This document shows positions 16,917 through 24,748 of a stretch of DNA of 64,000 bases, in pieces. The stretch is from Arthrobacter sp. 135MFCol5.1 (lineage in GTDB: Bacteria; Actinomycetota; Actinomycetes; Actinomycetales; Micrococcaceae). The DNA lies in contig NZ_KB895458.1 of the NCBI RefSeq assembly GCF_000374865.1, positions 121,097 to 185,096 on the forward strand, written 5' to 3'. Below the pieces are notes generated by a model, which did not search any database, was not told the DNA's origin, and was given only the letters and a program-made list of their open reading frames with translations. Positions within the stretch are counted from its first letter, which is position 1, and each line of letters begins with the position of its first letter. A program made the translations under genes and the position numbers.

Positions 16917-17312
16917 TCAGTCGGACAGGTCCAAGGCGTAGGTGGCCCAGGCGTCCGGATTTTCCCGGAGGGTGACGTCGATTCCCGCCAGCTCGGGGCC
17001 GTCTGCCGTGTCCTTGATCCTGGCCGCCACCTTCTGGGCGATGTACTCGGCCAGCGCCTCCGTGGTGGTGAGCTTGCCCTCGAAATCCGGGTGCTCGTCC
17101 AGGTTTCGGTAGTTCAGGCCGCCCAGCACGTCCTCGATGATGGTTCCGGCGGCTCCAATGTCCAGCACGATCGCGTCCGTGTTCAGGGCACGACGCCGGA
17201 AGCTCACCTCAGCGACGAATGTTGCGCCGTGCAGTGCTTGCGCGGGCCCGAATGCTTCGCGCGGAAGGCTGTGGGCGATCATGAAGTGGCGGCGGACGGT
17301 CAAGCTGAACAT
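16917..17312 (-). CDS. 6-pyruvoyl-tetrahydropterin synthase/QueD-like protein with altered active site
   Basis: A 131-residue PTPS/QueD-fold protein: MFSLTVRRHFMIAHSL, then LHGATF, LNYRNLDEHPDF and TTTEALAEYIA in family order. However, several key residues differ. His14 and His28 are kept, but the second His of the HGH zinc motif is Ala30, the catalytic Cys position is Ala24, and the LDHxNL Asp-His pair is Asn67-Tyr68. Glu117 is kept. A canonical pterin or carboxy-tetrahydropterin reaction is therefore doubtful. It sits between a dehydrogenase and a GT4 gene in one operon. Confidence 0.75.
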   Translation of the reverse strand: MFSLTVRRHFMIAHSLPREAFGPAQALHGATFVAEVSFRRRALNTDAIVLDIGAAGTIIEDVLGGLNYRNLDEHPDFEGKLTTTEALAEYIAQKVAARIKDTADGPELAGIDVTLRENPDAWATYALDLSD

Positions 17313-17320
17313 GGGCTACC

Positions 17321-18355
17321 TTACGTTTCGGAGTTGTGGGTTGCTTGGCTGGGGGCCGGGTTGCCGGAAGGGTATTCGACCACGTGGCACAGGGCTTCCA
17401 GCGTGCCGTCGGACAGGCTCTGGACCACCTCGGGAAGGTCCTCGAACCGGGACGAACCGGTCAGGAACGCATCGAACACGGGGTCCTTGAGCAGCGATAC
17501 GGCAAGGTTGAGGCGGTCCGCATTGGTGCGGCGGTGGCGCCGGGACCGGGCCACCATGCCTACCTGGCTGGCCCTGATGGACAGCCTGCGCGCGTGAAAA
17601 TCCTCGCCCAACGGTATGGTCACCGTCCGGTTGGCGTACCAGGACATCTCGATGACATCACCGTCGTCGCCGACGAGCTGGAGGCTGCGTTCCAGCCCTT
17701 CCTGCGAGGCCGAGCAGTGGATGACAATGTCGCAGTCGGCCAGGGCCTCGTCGGGGTGGGCGAAGTCGACACCGATCGCATCGGCCAGCTGCTTCCTGCC
17801 CGGATCCAGATCCACCAGTTGCAGGCGCTGCAGCGGGAATGTGCGCAACAGGGTGGCGACCATGCCGCCCACCAGGCCCGCGCCGACGACCGCAACCCGG
17901 TCCCCCAGGCGCGGCCCAGCCTCCCACAGGGCGTTGACTGCGGTTTCAACCGTGCCCGTCAACACCGCGCGCCGGGACGGGACATCGTCCGGGATCCGCG
18001 TCAGGGACTCCACCGGCACCACATAACGGTCCTGGTGCGGGCTCAGGCAGAACACGCGTGCGCCCTTCCAGTCCTGGGGCCCCTCCTCCACAACGCCAAC
18101 GGAGAGGTAGCCGAATTTTACGGGCCCGGGGAACTCTCCTTCCTGGTGCGGGGCGCGCATCTGCTCAGCGACCCGGGGCGGAACAGCGCCGGCGTGGACC
18201 ACCATTTCGGTGCCCCTGCTGATGCCGGAGTAGAGGGCACGGACCAACACCTCGCCGGGACCGGGTGCGGGCATTTCTTCGGGCCTGAGCTCGCCGTGCT
18301 GCTTTGCGGTGGTCCAGTATGCGGTTGCGTGGATCGGAGGCTGTGGATTCATCAT
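17321..18355 (-). CDS. Zinc-binding alcohol-dehydrogenase-like oxidoreductase
   Basis: A 344-residue MDR-superfamily protein starting at ATG 18355 (MMNPQPPIHATAYW). The N-terminal GroES-like half has PGPGEVLVRALYSGISRGTE, and the nucleotide-binding half has the Rossmann VAVVGAGLVGGMVATLLR followed by LVDLDPGRKQLADAIGVDF. The usual catalytic-zinc Cys and structural-zinc Cys cluster of true alcohol dehydrogenases are not seen, so the zinc label is only by family. It is the first gene of an operon with the PTPS-like and GT4 genes. Confidence 0.75.
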   Translation of the reverse strand: MMNPQPPIHATAYWTTAKQHGELRPEEMPAPGPGEVLVRALYSGISRGTEMVVHAGAVPPRVAEQMRAPHQEGEFPGPVKFGYLSVGVVEEGPQDWKGARVFCLSPHQDRYVVPVESLTRIPDDVPSRRAVLTGTVETAVNALWEAGPRLGDRVAVVGAGLVGGMVATLLRTFPLQRLQLVDLDPGRKQLADAIGVDFAHPDEALADCDIVIHCSASQEGLERSLQLVGDDGDVIEMSWYANRTVTIPLGEDFHARRLSIRASQVGMVARSRRHRRTNADRLNLAVSLLKDPVFDAFLTGSSRFEDLPEVVQSLSDGTLEALCHVVEYPSGNPAPSQATHNSET

Positions 18356-18507
18356 CTTGCTGATGAATCTAGCCGGACGGGCAGGCGCTGGGAAAGTCCG
18401 ATGGCGGCCGGCGGCGTTTCCGGTCACCGTTCCGTTTGGGAAGATGCGGGTGAACGGCCCGGCGGACCGAGTGCGCAACGTAGCTTGGGCGTGGGGCCGC
18501 TTGCTGC

Positions 18508-20067
18508 CTAAGCAGAGGGCGGGTGGAGAATGCGGTCCAGGCACGCTTCGGCCAGCGAGTAGTCGATTCTGCTCAGGTCCGCGACGCTGAAGGGCACTCT
18601 TTGCAGAGGCCTTGGCTCTGCTCTTTCCAGCTCCGGCGCCGTCCTGTCGTGGTCGACGAATCCCGGTGGCCACACGGGTGGTTGCCAGTCCTGGTGTTCG
18701 CTGGTGTAGTGGCGGCCGGACGGTGAGGTCCAGCCCGGTGGTTCGGTTTTGCTGGCCGGGGCGGGTTTCCAACCGGTGGTGTGCCGGAGCCGGTGGTGTT
18801 TCGGGCAGGGCTGTCCCAGGTTGCTGACTCCGGTGGTCCCGCCATTGGCCCAGGCCAGGATGTGATCGGCCTCCGTGTCCAGGGAGGAGTTGCTGCACCC
18901 CGGGAACGGGCACTTACCATCCCGGAGCCGGAGCCAATTCCGCATCGCCTTGCCCACCCGGTAACTGGTCCTGCCGATCTCCAGGGGTGCCCCGTCCCGC
19001 GGATCCACGAGCACCCGGTAAAACGAGCCCGCCCCCTCAGCGACCAACCGGCGCGCCATCGAGGCCGGGATCGGCCCATGCCCATCCAGCACCGCCGCCT
19101 CATCCGTCAACCCCAACAGCGAAAACACCGGCACCGTCACCAACACCTGCGCCCGGACCGCATCAGGCGGGACATCGGCAGGCCTCTCGAGGTCATCGGG
19201 GCTGGTGCAACCTTCGCCTGGCCCCGCGTTCCTCCCGGCAGCCTGTCCCGTGCTCAGACCGACGGTCAGAAGGGACGTGGCAAACACATCGGCCCGGAGC
19301 TGGGTGAGGGTCCTGGCCTCGCCGGGTCCCTGCACGCCCCGGGCCACAGCGGTCAGCCGGTTCCAGCCCGCTGCCGCCTGGTCCGCGGGCAGATACGCAC
19401 CCAGCCAGGCCATCCCGTCCCGGTCCGGCCGGAACTCAACCCGCCGGTCCACCACCCCCTTGGCGTGACGCTGCACGATGCTCCCGGCATGGTGGCGTTC
19501 CCGCCAAACCCTGGCCTTGGCCCGGAACCGGTGCGCCGGCAACTCCCCCACCGCACACCCCCGCACCGGATCCGGTGCATCGGGGTCCAGGAAATGGGCC
19601 TCCAACCCCGCCGCCCCCGCAGCATCCAGCCCGGCCGTTTCATCGGCCATCACCGTGGCGTGCTGCCAGGAGATCATCCCCGCCTGCAACGCCGCCAGCG
19701 TCAACGGCAACCCCTTGACCACAGCCTGCGAGGTGGCCAGGAACGCCCCCGCAGCCCGCGGACCCAGCGCCAGCACACACCCGACCTCCGCCGCGACCGC
19801 CATCTCCTGCGCCACCACCGGCACCCCCGGCCCCGCCACAACCCCGGCAGCATCCGCAAACGCCACCGCAGCCCGCGCCCTCAAACCAGCGACCCGGGCC
19901 TCCACCTCACGGACACCGGCCAGAACATCAAGGCAACCATCCGCCAACCCAGCCAACGGATCAGCAACCGAAAACGGCTCCGCACCACACCCGTCCACCT
20001 CGGCAACCAACACCGCAAGGGCAGCACGAATATCCGCCAACGCCCCCACCACCGCCGCTTTCCCCAT
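18508..20067 (-). CDS. DUF222 and HNH endonuclease domain protein
   Basis: A 519-residue protein starting at ATG 20067 (MGKAAVVGALADIR). The first 330 residues are DUF222 (helical, Ala-rich), and the C-terminal HNH motif is CPFPGCSNSSLDTEADHILAWANGGTT with PKHHRLRH. Such proteins occur in many copies in Arthrobacter and relatives; a mobile-element or repair role is suspected but unproven. The start I chose removes a 16-residue leader present only if an upstream ATG is used. Confidence 0.85.
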   Translation of the reverse strand: MGKAAVVGALADIRAALAVLVAEVDGCGAEPFSVADPLAGLADGCLDVLAGVREVEARVAGLRARAAVAFADAAGVVAGPGVPVVAQEMAVAAEVGCVLALGPRAAGAFLATSQAVVKGLPLTLAALQAGMISWQHATVMADETAGLDAAGAAGLEAHFLDPDAPDPVRGCAVGELPAHRFRAKARVWRERHHAGSIVQRHAKGVVDRRVEFRPDRDGMAWLGAYLPADQAAAGWNRLTAVARGVQGPGEARTLTQLRADVFATSLLTVGLSTGQAAGRNAGPGEGCTSPDDLERPADVPPDAVRAQVLVTVPVFSLLGLTDEAAVLDGHGPIPASMARRLVAEGAGSFYRVLVDPRDGAPLEIGRTSYRVGKAMRNWLRLRDGKCPFPGCSNSSLDTEADHILAWANGGTTGVSNLGQPCPKHHRLRHTTGWKPAPASKTEPPGWTSPSGRHYTSEHQDWQPPVWPPGFVDHDRTAPELERAEPRPLQRVPFSVADLSRIDYSLAEACLDRILHPPSA

Positions 20068-20119
20068 AAACCCATCATGGCAACGGGGTACGACATTCAA
20101 GGGGCCGGCCACCACAACC

Positions 20120-20240
20120 GGTCACCCAAAGAAGGCAGATTGGGTTTCGACAAAGCAAACCACCGGCAGGCCCGGCCACCGACAAGCCCACCCACCGGCG
20201 GGCTCAACCACCGACAAGCCCGGCCACCCGGCAAACAGCC
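20120..20240. repeat. Short GC-rich tandem repeats upstream of tRNA-Ser
   Basis: The stretch between the HNH gene and the tRNA contains repeats of ACCGRCAAGCCCGGCCACC and related units (ACCACCGGCAGGCCCGGCC, CACCGACAAGCCC). No coding signal is convincing. Part of it may act as promoter or terminator region. Confidence 0.45.
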
Positions 20241-20295
20241 CGGATCCGGCTTCGTTTTGGGGATGACGGCCTCGCTCCGGTACCCTATTGAGGTT

Positions 20296-20385
20296 GGTGA
20301 CGTGTCCGAGCGGCCGAAGGTGCAACACTCGAAATGTTGTTTGGTGTAAAAGCCAACGTGGGTTCAAATCCCACCGTCACCGCCA
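20296..20385 (+). tRNA. tRNA-Ser (anticodon CGA)
   Basis: The acceptor arm GGTGACG pairs with CGTCACC; the anticodon stem CAACA/TGTTG encloses the loop CTCGAAA, giving anticodon CGA (serine UCG codons). A long variable arm, a T arm with loop TTCAAAT and an encoded CCA after the discriminator G are typical of serine tRNA. Its 3' half is the left attachment site of the integrated element, which restores an intact gene. Confidence 0.93.
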
Positions 20386-20389
20386 CGTA
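20360..20389. other. attL core (30 bp) of the integrated element
   Basis: These 30 bp from the T arm of tRNA-Ser to just past its CCA are repeated exactly at 36323-36352; after one mismatch, AAAGGCCC also matches. A tyrosine integrase gene lies 60 bp inside. This is the signature of an integrated element using the tRNA 3' end as attachment site. Confidence 0.93.
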
Positions 20390-20390
20390 G

Positions 20391-20434
20391 AAAGGCCCCT
20401 ACTCCCCCGCGATTGCTGGGAGGTAGGGGCCTTT
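20391..20434. terminator. Terminator after tRNA-Ser, inside attL-proximal DNA
   Basis: AAAGGCCCCTAC (20391-20402) pairs with GTAGGGGCCTTT (20423-20434), the arms followed by T-rich sequence. It can stop both the tRNA transcript and the convergent integrase transcript. The equivalent terminator beyond attR (36354-36394) has a different loop and was presumably the original one. Confidence 0.8.
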
Positions 20435-20447
20435 GCTTTGTCCTGGC

Positions 20448-21581
20448 TTAGATGCTTGCCCACATTTTGCCCACACTCGTTTGTGAGACAGCGTGATCAA
20501 GGGCGTCGGAAACGGCGTCAAGGTCGCCATCGAACAGGTCCGCATACGTGTCTAGCGTCATTGCCGCGGAGCTGTGACCGAGCATCCTCTGGACCACCTT
20601 GACGTTAGCGCCAGCGGAAACGGCGAAGCTCGCAGCCGAGTGCCGTAGATCATGCGGAGTGATCCTGGGGATGCCAGCCCGCTTGATCGCGTAGGCAAAC
20701 CAGCTCATGTTGTCTTCGTGCACGCGTGCCCCCCGAAGGTAGTGCCCGTTCTCGTCCGGGAACACCAAGTCGTCTCGACTCTTACCCTGACACTGCTGCG
20801 ACAGATATTCCCCCAGGAACCTAGGGAAGGGCACCGTGCGCTTCTTATGGTTCTTTGGAGTGCCAACCTCTATTACGGATCCGACTTGGACGGCGTTCTC
20901 TTCAATCATCAGCCGACGCCGCAGCATGTCCAGATGCTTAACCCTCAGCGCCGTAGCTTCGCCCCAGCGGATGCCGCAGTAAGCCAGCACCAGTACGAGC
21001 GCCGGGTACTTACTGGCAGCGGCCAGGGCATGCACTTCCTCATGGCTCAGATACACGTGGGGTTTCTTTACCTTCCGGGGAAGGGAGACTCCCCGGGCAG
21101 GATTACTCAAAGCCCGCCTATCGCTCACGGCATCGTCAAGTATCGCGGCCAAGATCCCGTACGAACGGATAACCAGAGTGGCCCCCTTGGGCTTCCGGGC
21201 CGGCGATGCCGCTGCATCCCCCACGGACATTTCTGACACCCACTGCTGAACCGCCGTCTTACGGACGTCGGCGATGGCAACTCCACCCCAGCGCGGCTCC
21301 ACGTGGAGCCTCCAGGCTGATTCGAGCGGCCGGAAGGCCGATGGTTTTAGGTGAGTCTGCCGTGCCAGCCATTCGGCGCCCAACGGGCCAATTTGCGCCC
21401 GTGCTGCCGTTGCGTCAATGAACTCCCCACGAGCCTTGGAGACTTCCACCGAGGCTAGAAATAGCTCAGCATCCCGCTTAGTTCGGAAACCACGCTTGTC
21501 TGTCTGCGTCCGGTCTGGCTTCCGGTATCGAACCCGGTAGCGTTTCCCAGCATTAGTCTCGTACGGCTCAATAGTCGCCAC
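20448..21581 (-). CDS. Tyrosine integrase
   Basis: A 377-residue site-specific recombinase. The N-terminus contains an AP2-like arm-binding domain (KRYRVRYRKPDRTQTDKRGF) and a SAM-like core-binding domain (about 65-165). The catalytic domain has Arg205 (CGIRWGE), His310 and Arg313 (HDLRHS), His336 (LGHSS) and the nucleophile Tyr346 (TLDTYADLF). It is adjacent to attL and runs toward it, with its repressor-like partner immediately upstream. It should catalyse integration and excision at the tRNA-Ser. Confidence 0.95.
   Translation of the reverse strand: MATIEPYETNAGKRYRVRYRKPDRTQTDKRGFRTKRDAELFLASVEVSKARGEFIDATAARAQIGPLGAEWLARQTHLKPSAFRPLESAWRLHVEPRWGGVAIADVRKTAVQQWVSEMSVGDAAASPARKPKGATLVIRSYGILAAILDDAVSDRRALSNPARGVSLPRKVKKPHVYLSHEEVHALAAASKYPALVLVLAYCGIRWGEATALRVKHLDMLRRRLMIEENAVQVGSVIEVGTPKNHKKRTVPFPRFLGEYLSQQCQGKSRDDLVFPDENGHYLRGARVHEDNMSWFAYAIKRAGIPRITPHDLRHSAASFAVSAGANVKVVQRMLGHSSAAMTLDTYADLFDGDLDAVSDALDHAVSQTSVGKMWASI
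20456..20477 (+). repeat. Left arm-type sites, two 11-bp units
   Basis: Two adjacent 11-bp units, TTGCCCACATT (20456-20466) and TTGCCCACACT (20467-20477), overlap the 3' end of the integrase gene. The same unit occurs three times near attR. The helical-turn period and the location next to both att cores suggest arm-type integrase-binding sites. Confidence 0.7.
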
Positions 21582-21583
21582 GA

Positions 21584-22231
21584 CTACCCCACCTCTTTGT
21601 CCTTTGATACCGAAACGTCCTGATCGCTCGATTCGGATTTCGCCCAGTCTTTTTCTGTTTCAGCGCGGAGCGCTGCCCAGTCAGCATCCGACATGTCTTC
21701 TCGCGACCAGTCCATACCTTGGGTCTTCATAAGTCGGGCCAAGGCTCTGGACGACTTGCCAGCTTCTTCCTCAGTGTCAGCGCCCCACTCGGCAACCCTC
21801 GTGGACCTCGGTTCCACATCGGGCAACGACCGAACCTGGAATTCACGGATCTCTCGGCGCGCATAGCTGGTGTTGCCGAATCCGGGGATGTTCAGCGGTT
21901 CCCTTCCGAGCCCCCAAAGCCATTGAGTGTTGTGAGCCACTTCTCTGTCCGGAACGCCAGTCATGGGTGACGCCAGTTCGTAGGCGCCGTCCGCCGGCAG
22001 TAGGAGGGACAGCGGTGAGACTCCGAATGCCACCGCCAAGGCGACCAGGTCGTCAGCGTCAACACGCCTCTCCCCTGCCTCAATACGGCGCAACCCGAGG
22101 GCGGGGATGGGCCTGCCGATCTGTACGAGACGTTCGGCTAGTTCCTTGTACTGCATGCCTCCCCGCAGGCGGATGACATTTTTGCGAACTATCTCGCCAG
22201 TGGGACCCAAGGGGTTCTTCTTGTCGCTCAT
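21584..22231 (-). CDS. XRE-family repressor of the element
   Basis: A 215-residue protein with a helix-turn-helix domain (about 12-75: VIRLRGGMQYKELAERL, LRRIEAGERRVDADDLVALAVAFGVSP) and a C-terminal part without a recognised domain. It ends 2 bp before the integrase start, so the two are co-transcribed. It diverges from the excisionase-like gene, with two matching palindromic sites between them, and is the likely master repressor. No autocleavage (LexA-type) domain is seen, which would fit derepression by a protein antirepressor. Confidence 0.8.
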   Translation of the reverse strand: MSDKKNPLGPTGEIVRKNVIRLRGGMQYKELAERLVQIGRPIPALGLRRIEAGERRVDADDLVALAVAFGVSPLSLLLPADGAYELASPMTGVPDREVAHNTQWLWGLGREPLNIPGFGNTSYARREIREFQVRSLPDVEPRSTRVAEWGADTEEEAGKSSRALARLMKTQGMDWSREDMSDADWAALRAETEKDWAKSESSDQDVSVSKDKEVG

Positions 22232-22245
22232 GCACTCAAGTGTCG

Positions 22246-22329
22246 CATATCAAAATGATCTCTGGAAGTACGTATTGCACTTTCATCGTTCGTGACGTAA
22301 CGTGAGTAATGAGAGATCAAGATGATCTC
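22246..22329. promoter_or_regulatory. Divergent switch: two operators and a rightward promoter
   Basis: A perfect palindrome GAGATCAAGATGATCTC (22313-22329) and a 14/17 match CATATCAAAATGATCTC (22246-22262) flank the rightward promoter. That promoter is TTGCAC (22275-22280), 17 bp, then TAACGT (22298-22303). The right operator lies just after the -10, and the left operator lies upstream of the repressor start. Binding of the XRE repressor would block rightward early transcription and could self-regulate. Confidence 0.75.
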
Positions 22330-22353
22330 CCATTACTCGAAAGGAGAATCCGA

Positions 22354-22545
22354 GTGACGTCCGAACTTATGGATCCTGGCGAACTAGGAAAGCGCTTGGG
22401 CAAAAGCTCAGCAGCACTTGCGAACTGGCGCTATCTGGGACTTGGGCCGAAGTTTGTAAAAGTCGGCAGGGCCGTTCGGTACCGGGCGAGCGATGTCGAA
22501 TCTTGGCTACAGGATCAAACGCGGCAGCAAACGGGCGCCGCGTGA
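22354..22545 (+). CDS. Excisionase-like helix-turn-helix protein
   Basis: A 63-residue protein starting at GTG 22354, 7 bp after AAAGGAG; an in-frame ATG at 22309 would start inside the operator. It has the AlpA/Xis-type fold: LGKRLGKSSAALANWRYLGLGPKFVKVGRAVRYRASDVESWL. It is the first gene of the rightward operon and, together with the divergent integrase, should control excision direction. Its size and motif match phage recombination directionality factors. Confidence 0.8.
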   Translation: MTSELMDPGELGKRLGKSSAALANWRYLGLGPKFVKVGRAVRYRASDVESWLQDQTRQQTGAA

Positions 22546-22587
22546 CTGGAAACCTGCGCACGGTCCAACAGTAAGAATCAACAAAAA

Positions 22588-22627
22588 AGGGCCAAATCCT
22601 GCAATTTGCACTTGCAGAACCTGGCCC
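22588..22627. other. Hairpin in the leader after the excisionase gene
   Basis: GGGCCA (from 22589) pairs with TGGCCC (to 22627) and an inner CTGCAA pairs with TTGCAG. It is preceded by a run of A on the plus strand, so on the minus strand it resembles an intrinsic terminator; on the plus strand it may act as a processing or attenuation site. Function inferred only from the fold. Confidence 0.45.
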
Positions 22628-22668
22628 TCGAAACAAAACCAACCAACCAGATAGGTCTCGTTTACGTT

Positions 22669-22941
22669 ATGTCTACTTCAACTTTAACCCGCGGAACGGC
22701 AATTGTCACGGCGGCCGAACTCGAACAGTTCCGAGCACACGTCACGATCGACCAGTACGCCAATACAGTCCTTGATTTGGCCCGCGCCTCAAGGCTGCGA
22801 CCGAAGGTTCTTGCCGATGCCGCACATACGGCCTGGCTCAAGAGCGACAACCCCAAACGTGTAATGCCTAGTTCTTCATGGACCGAGTTGTTCCGCCTGA
22901 GTTACAAGGCAGATCACGAACTGTTCGAAGTGCAGAGCTAA
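22669..22941 (+). CDS. Small hypothetical protein of the element
   Basis: A 90-residue protein (MSTSTLTRGTAIVTAAELEQF...) starting at ATG 22669, the first Met with a typical start. It is mostly helical with a basic middle (LARASRLRPKVLADAAHTAWL). No known domain is recognised. It follows the excisionase-like gene on the same strand and probably belongs to the early operon. No good ribosome site is visible, so the start is uncertain. Confidence 0.55.
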   Translation: MSTSTLTRGTAIVTAAELEQFRAHVTIDQYANTVLDLARASRLRPKVLADAAHTAWLKSDNPKRVMPSSSWTELFRLSYKADHELFEVQS

Positions 22942-23021
22942 CAACCTGCCGGCCCGGAGTTGAGCGGCCCGGGCCGGCGCCGCCGAACAGAAACCCATCA
23001 CAACCTTTGAGGAAAATCACC

Positions 23022-23306
23022 ATGCTCACGAACCCCGTGTTCCGCATCGACCTCGCCGACTACACCGCAAAGAACAGTTCCAATTCCTGGGGTTACGACT
23101 GCTTCGAGCTGGAACGGCAAATGCTCCACGTCCTTCCGCAGGTCCCGCCCGGGACGAATGTCCGGCTCATCGTCCACAACTACAAGCCGACCAGCGAGCG
23201 GGCATCTTGGTGCAGGCCTGACCTCATTGTTCAGGTCGAAGCTTCGGATCCTTCCGTAATAAATGCGTGGATCGCTGTTCTAAGCCCAGAAGGAGCCGAG
23301 GCGTGA
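23022..23306 (+). CDS. Small hypothetical protein of the element
   Basis: A 94-residue protein (MLTNPVFRIDLADYTAKNSS...) with GAGGAAA before ATG 23022. It has an alternating beta/alpha pattern (VRLIVHNYKP, LIVQVEASD) and no recognised domain. Its stop overlaps the GTG of the next gene as GTGA at 23303-23306, which implies translational coupling to the replication-type ATPase gene. Confidence 0.65.
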   Translation: MLTNPVFRIDLADYTAKNSSNSWGYDCFELERQMLHVLPQVPPGTNVRLIVHNYKPTSERASWCRPDLIVQVEASDPSVINAWIAVLSPEGAEA

Positions 23307-24562
23307 CCCTATTTGAAGCTCTATCAAAATCCGCTGACAGTCCATCACCCGGGATCCTAGAGCCCGTCGGTTCGTCGGTTCAGGCGGTTCCGTCGGTTCC
23401 GTCGGATACCCCCTCACCCGAATCGGTAGCGGAAGTACTGCGCGACCTCCGAGCACAATTTGGGCGCTACATCTGCGTCATCGATGACCTCGATCTCGAC
23501 CTGCTGACGCTATGGACCTTCCACACCCACCTAGCATTCGAAACCTACTCAACGCCCCGCTTGCAGCTCGACTCCACCATGCCTGGATCGGGCAAAACGA
23601 CCGTACTAGAACACCTGTCCCGCTACTGCCTCAACCCAATTCAGGCAGCATCCTTGTCTTCACCGGCACTCCTTACCCGGATGCTAAACAACGGACTGCG
23701 CACAATCCTGATAGACGAGGTTGATCGTTCACTCGATCCGAAAAAGGAAGGCGTAGGAGAACTAATCGCTGTCCTGAACTCTGGTTACAAGCGGGGAGCA
23801 ACAAGGCCCGTCCTGATACCCGGCAAGGGTGGCGACTGGCAAGTGGCTGAGATGTCCACATTTAGCCCCGTTGCGATGGCAGGGAACGCGCCAGCCCTCC
23901 CAGACGACACCAAATCACGATGCATCCGGGTGCTCCTGATGCCCGACCTGCACGGAGCGGTCGAAACTTCGGACTGGGAAGAAATTGAGGAAAGCGCCCA
24001 AGCCTTGGCAGAGCGAATCAGCGCCGCCGCCGACAGCGTACGGGACTTCGTCAAGGCGATCCGCCCCGAGCTCCCACCAGGCTGCATCGGGCGGATCAAG
24101 GAACGCTGGAACCCACTCAAGCGGGTTGCCGCGGCAGCTTCACCAGAATGGGAAGCTATCGCTGACAAGCTCATAATCCGGGACATAGCCGAGGTAGAGA
24201 TGGACCGAGAAGACGGAATGACGAATCTGCCACCGGCAGTGATCCTTCTTCAAGACATTGCCAAGGTATGGCCGGCCGACAGGGTGTTTATCGCGAGCAC
24301 CGTACTTGTCGAAGAACTTGTCGAACATAATCCGCACATGTGGGGTCCGATGAGTAGTTACGGGAAAGTTCTGACAGTTCAGCGTTTCGGCAGGATGCTC
24401 GTTCAGGCCTTCAAGATCCACTCCACACGACAAGGTGATTCGAAGCGCGGCTACTTCCGGAGCCAGTTTGATGTTCCCTTCCGTCGGATGAATCTGACAC
24501 CCACCGCTGGAACCGACGGGACTGACGGAACCGCCGAACCGACGGCTTGGGAGGCGGCATGA
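23303..24562 (+). CDS. DUF3631-type ATPase, probable replication protein
   Basis: A 419-residue protein starting at GTG 23303, 8 bp after AGGAG. It has a Walker A box in STMPGSGKTTVLEHL and a Walker B-like LIDEVDRSLD, followed by sensor-like AMAGNAPALPDDTKSRCIRV. These features and the C-terminal GYFRSQF segment match DUF3631 proteins found in plasmids, prophages and satellites, where they act as primase-helicase-like replication ATPases. Its two ends encode low-complexity tails that correspond to DNA repeats (see the iteron entries). Confidence 0.75.
   Translation: MTLFEALSKSADSPSPGILEPVGSSVQAVPSVPSDTPSPESVAEVLRDLRAQFGRYICVIDDLDLDLLTLWTFHTHLAFETYSTPRLQLDSTMPGSGKTTVLEHLSRYCLNPIQAASLSSPALLTRMLNNGLRTILIDEVDRSLDPKKEGVGELIAVLNSGYKRGATRPVLIPGKGGDWQVAEMSTFSPVAMAGNAPALPDDTKSRCIRVLLMPDLHGAVETSDWEEIEESAQALAERISAAADSVRDFVKAIRPELPPGCIGRIKERWNPLKRVAAAASPEWEAIADKLIIRDIAEVEMDREDGMTNLPPAVILLQDIAKVWPADRVFIASTVLVEELVEHNPHMWGPMSSYGKVLTVQRFGRMLVQAFKIHSTRQGDSKRGYFRSQFDVPFRRMNLTPTAGTDGTDGTAEPTAWEAA
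23365..23408 (+). repeat. Left iteron-like array, CGTCGGTTC units
   Basis: Five consecutive 8- to 9-bp units fit CGTCGGTTC (23365-23373, 23374-23381 lacking the first base, 23382-23390 with AGGCGGTTC, 23391-23399, and 23400-23408 diverged). They lie inside the 5' end of the DUF3631 gene. An inverted set occurs at its 3' end. Confidence 0.65.
24510..24545 (-). repeat. Right iteron-like array, inverted GAACCGACG units
   Basis: Four 9-bp units fit GAACCGACG (24510-24518, 24519-24527 with GGACTGACG, 24528-24536 with GAACCGCCG, 24537-24545 shifted). This is the reverse complement of the left array unit. The encoded peptides of the two arrays are unrelated, so DNA-level conservation is the likelier cause. 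A lone CCGTCGGAT is also present at 24481-24489. Confidence 0.65.
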
Positions 24563-24747
24563 CTGACGCCGACCGCATCGAGTATTTGACCAACCAGCTC
24601 CGCTACTACAAAGAGCTATCCAGCCGGCTGCACCACCAGCTACAGGCAACCAAGAACATCCCCGAAAAAGACACCACCCGCGGACTCCACAGGGATCCCG
24701 TGGGAAACAAAGTCGCCCGAAAAGTAGACCGAGAAAGAGGCAACTGA
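24559..24747 (+). CDS. Small hypothetical coiled-coil-like protein
   Basis: A 62-residue protein (MTDADRIEYLTNQLRYYKELSSRLHHQL...) starting at ATG 24559, overlapping the previous stop as ATGA. The first half is a strongly helical, charged coiled-coil candidate. No family is recognised. The tight coupling supports its being a real gene. Confidence 0.65.
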   Translation: MTDADRIEYLTNQLRYYKELSSRLHHQLQATKNIPEKDTTRGLHRDPVGNKVARKVDRERGN

Positions 24748-24748
24748 C

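Noticed and set aside
18781..20349. Plus-strand ORF opposite the DUF222/HNH gene
   Set aside because: Arg/Pro/His-rich antisense product without domains.
20122..20367. Minus-strand ORF overlapping the tRNA
   Set aside because: It covers the tRNA-Ser gene and the low-complexity repeats; no ribosome site or domain.
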